From NCBI GenBank assembly GCA_006969745.1, contig CP030886.1, forward strand, positions 1,269,001 to 1,333,000: a stretch of DNA of 64,000 nt, written 5' to 3'. A model generated the notes under the pieces. The model was not told the origin of the DNA. It saw only the letters and a list, made by a program, of their open reading frames with translations, and ran no database searches. The position numbers and the translations under genes are program-made. Source of the DNA: Cytophagaceae bacterium (lineage in GTDB: Bacteria; Bacteroidota; Bacteroidia; Cytophagales; Cyclobacteriaceae). Positions 63,165-64,000 of the stretch are shown one piece after another. Each line of letters begins with the position of its first letter. Position 1 is the stretch's first letter.

Positions 63165-64000
63165 TTATCTTTTCACTCTGAATACCTCTGCTGCAATGGA
63201 ATAAATATGTCTTTGTCCCGGTAGAGCATTTTGCCATTTCCCCAAGCTAGCATTACGTACAAATTGTTTTTTGGAAAAAGTATCCACCTCAGAGCATACT
63301 ATAGAAAAATAACCCTCCGTTGGTTTCCACAAAAGGTTTAAAAATTCGAAACAAACAAAGAAATCTTCAGTAAAAACCAAATTCTCTTTACTCAGATCAA
63401 TCTCAATCCACCCTTCCTGATAGCCAATGTCCAGAAAAATTCCTTCGAATACATCTGATCCAGGTAATCCATCTGCCGTTTTTTCAAGCACCCGTACTCT
63501 TATTTTGGCTTTTTCAAGGGTGTTATCTCCTATTTTTATCCTGACCTTGGACAAAAAAACCGGATAGGCGCTGGCTTCCATCAGCTGCGCTATTTGTGCT
63601 CCACCTTTGAAGTTGGCATAGCATGATCCCCAATAAAACATCGGCTTTACTCCAAGTTTTTCATAGGTTCTTTTTTCTTTATCTGGGGTAATTTCCACAG
63701 TCATAAGCTCCATAACTGTTTCTTCAAGTGCTACAACAATTTCCTGGTTTTTCAATAGGTATGCAATGGATAGCCTCTTTCGCTCATGGACGACCTCAGA
63801 AAAAGTTAGTGAGTCATCTGCAAACTGTGATGGAATAGCTAACTGAAAGAGACCATCTTCGTCGGATACTGTTCCAACATTTTCGCCTACAATACCTATG
63901 GCGGCATACGGAATTGGCAGCTTGGTCTTCGCATCCACAACCTTCCCCTTAATAGTTTGATCTTGTGAAAAACCATATTCACTGCAGAAAAGCAGCAAAT
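63165..64000 (-). CDS. Secreted protein with carboxypeptidase-regulatory-like domain (N terminus beyond window)
   Basis: The frame runs to the right edge of the window, so the first residues are missing. The visible part begins near LLFCSEYGFSQDQ, the end of a signal peptide. A CarboxypepD-reg-like beta sandwich follows (KGKVVDAKTKLPIPYAAIGI, GTVSDEDGLFQLAIP), then a region of strands with MFYWGSCYANFKGGAQIAQL and ending in IYSIAAEVFRVKR. This is a common Bacteroidota secreted family; the second domain is unassigned. It is convergent with the hydrolase gene across about 90 bp that contain no obvious terminator. Confidence 0.75.
   Translation of the reverse strand, partial: LLLFCSEYGFSQDQTIKGKVVDAKTKLPIPYAAIGIVGENVGTVSDEDGLFQLAIPSQFADDSLTFSEVVHERKRLSIAYLLKNQEIVVALEETVMELMTVEITPDKEKRTYEKLGVKPMFYWGSCYANFKGGAQIAQLMEASAYPVFLSKVRIKIGDNTLEKAKIRVRVLEKTADGLPGSDVFEGIFLDIGYQEGWIEIDLSKENLVFTEDFFVCFEFLNLLWKPTEGYFSIVCSEVDTFSKKQFVRNASLGKWQNALPGQRHIYSIAAEVFRVKR

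Overview
The window looks like a chromosomal segment of a free-living Bacteroidota, most likely order Cytophagales. The evidence is a type IX secretion (T9SS) C-terminal sorting domain, a PorU2/PorV2-like pair, DUF2807, DUF4382 and carboxypeptidase-regulatory-domain proteins, PadR/PspC and PadR/FtsX-permease modules, TAnnTTTG-type promoter boxes, few Shine-Dalgarno sequences and AT-rich DNA. I see no rRNA, CRISPR array, transposase, integrase or prophage. The order is inferred from gene content alone.

Layout: (1) 1-1303, a membrane-protein tail, a Sco copper chaperone and a cytochrome c lipoprotein. (2) 1508-10620, minus-strand surface genes: a 2097-residue M23/PKD T9SS cargo, an unknown secreted protein and two tail-fibre-like paralogues, one separated from its signal peptide by an in-frame TGA. 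(3) 10757-14128, a minus operon of DinB-like protein, LolD-like ATPase, FtsX-type permease with a histidine-rich loop, DUF3299-like protein and lipoprotein. (4) 14401-17779, antiporter, glutaminyl cyclase, SCP2 and PAP2. (5) 17786-23837, PorU2/PorV2. (6) 24159-31609, PadR, PspC/DUF2807, a plug-domain protein and an M23-like protein. (7) 31612-38664, monooxygenase, SAM hydrolase, PhoH, GNAT, a divergent small-gene pair between 245-bp REP-like repeats, ComEC and FabH. (8) 38766-44693, UvrB, AroE, DUF368, phosphosulfolactate synthase and TPR. (9) 44790-49781, exopolysaccharide genes (PHP phosphatase, Wzc, Wza, glycosyltransferase). (10) 49848-57740, HflX, tRNA-Arg(CCU) and a sigma-54 two-component locus. 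(11) 57911-64000, PadR plus FtsX permease, sterol-desaturase family protein, alpha/beta hydrolase and a partial secreted protein.

The most system-like region is 51109-57740. A transmembrane hybrid histidine kinase and an NtrC-type activator lie between two envelope transcription units. Both units carry the same palindrome (TTCTCA, three bases, TGAGAA) 60-80 bp upstream of a -24/-12 promoter-like sequence. The downstream unit encodes a small beta-barrel-like protein, a 59-residue membrane protein and a membrane-anchored coiled-coil protein, and ends in two hairpins. I read this as a self-contained sigma-54 envelope-response module whose signal and function are unknown.

Other points of interest are the 97 percent identical REP mosaics that abut both stop codons of a divergent HTH/acidic-protein pair, the metal-transport-like ABC operon, and the nonsense codon in the tail-fibre-like paralogue. 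All family assignments come from motifs read by eye; no database search was run.
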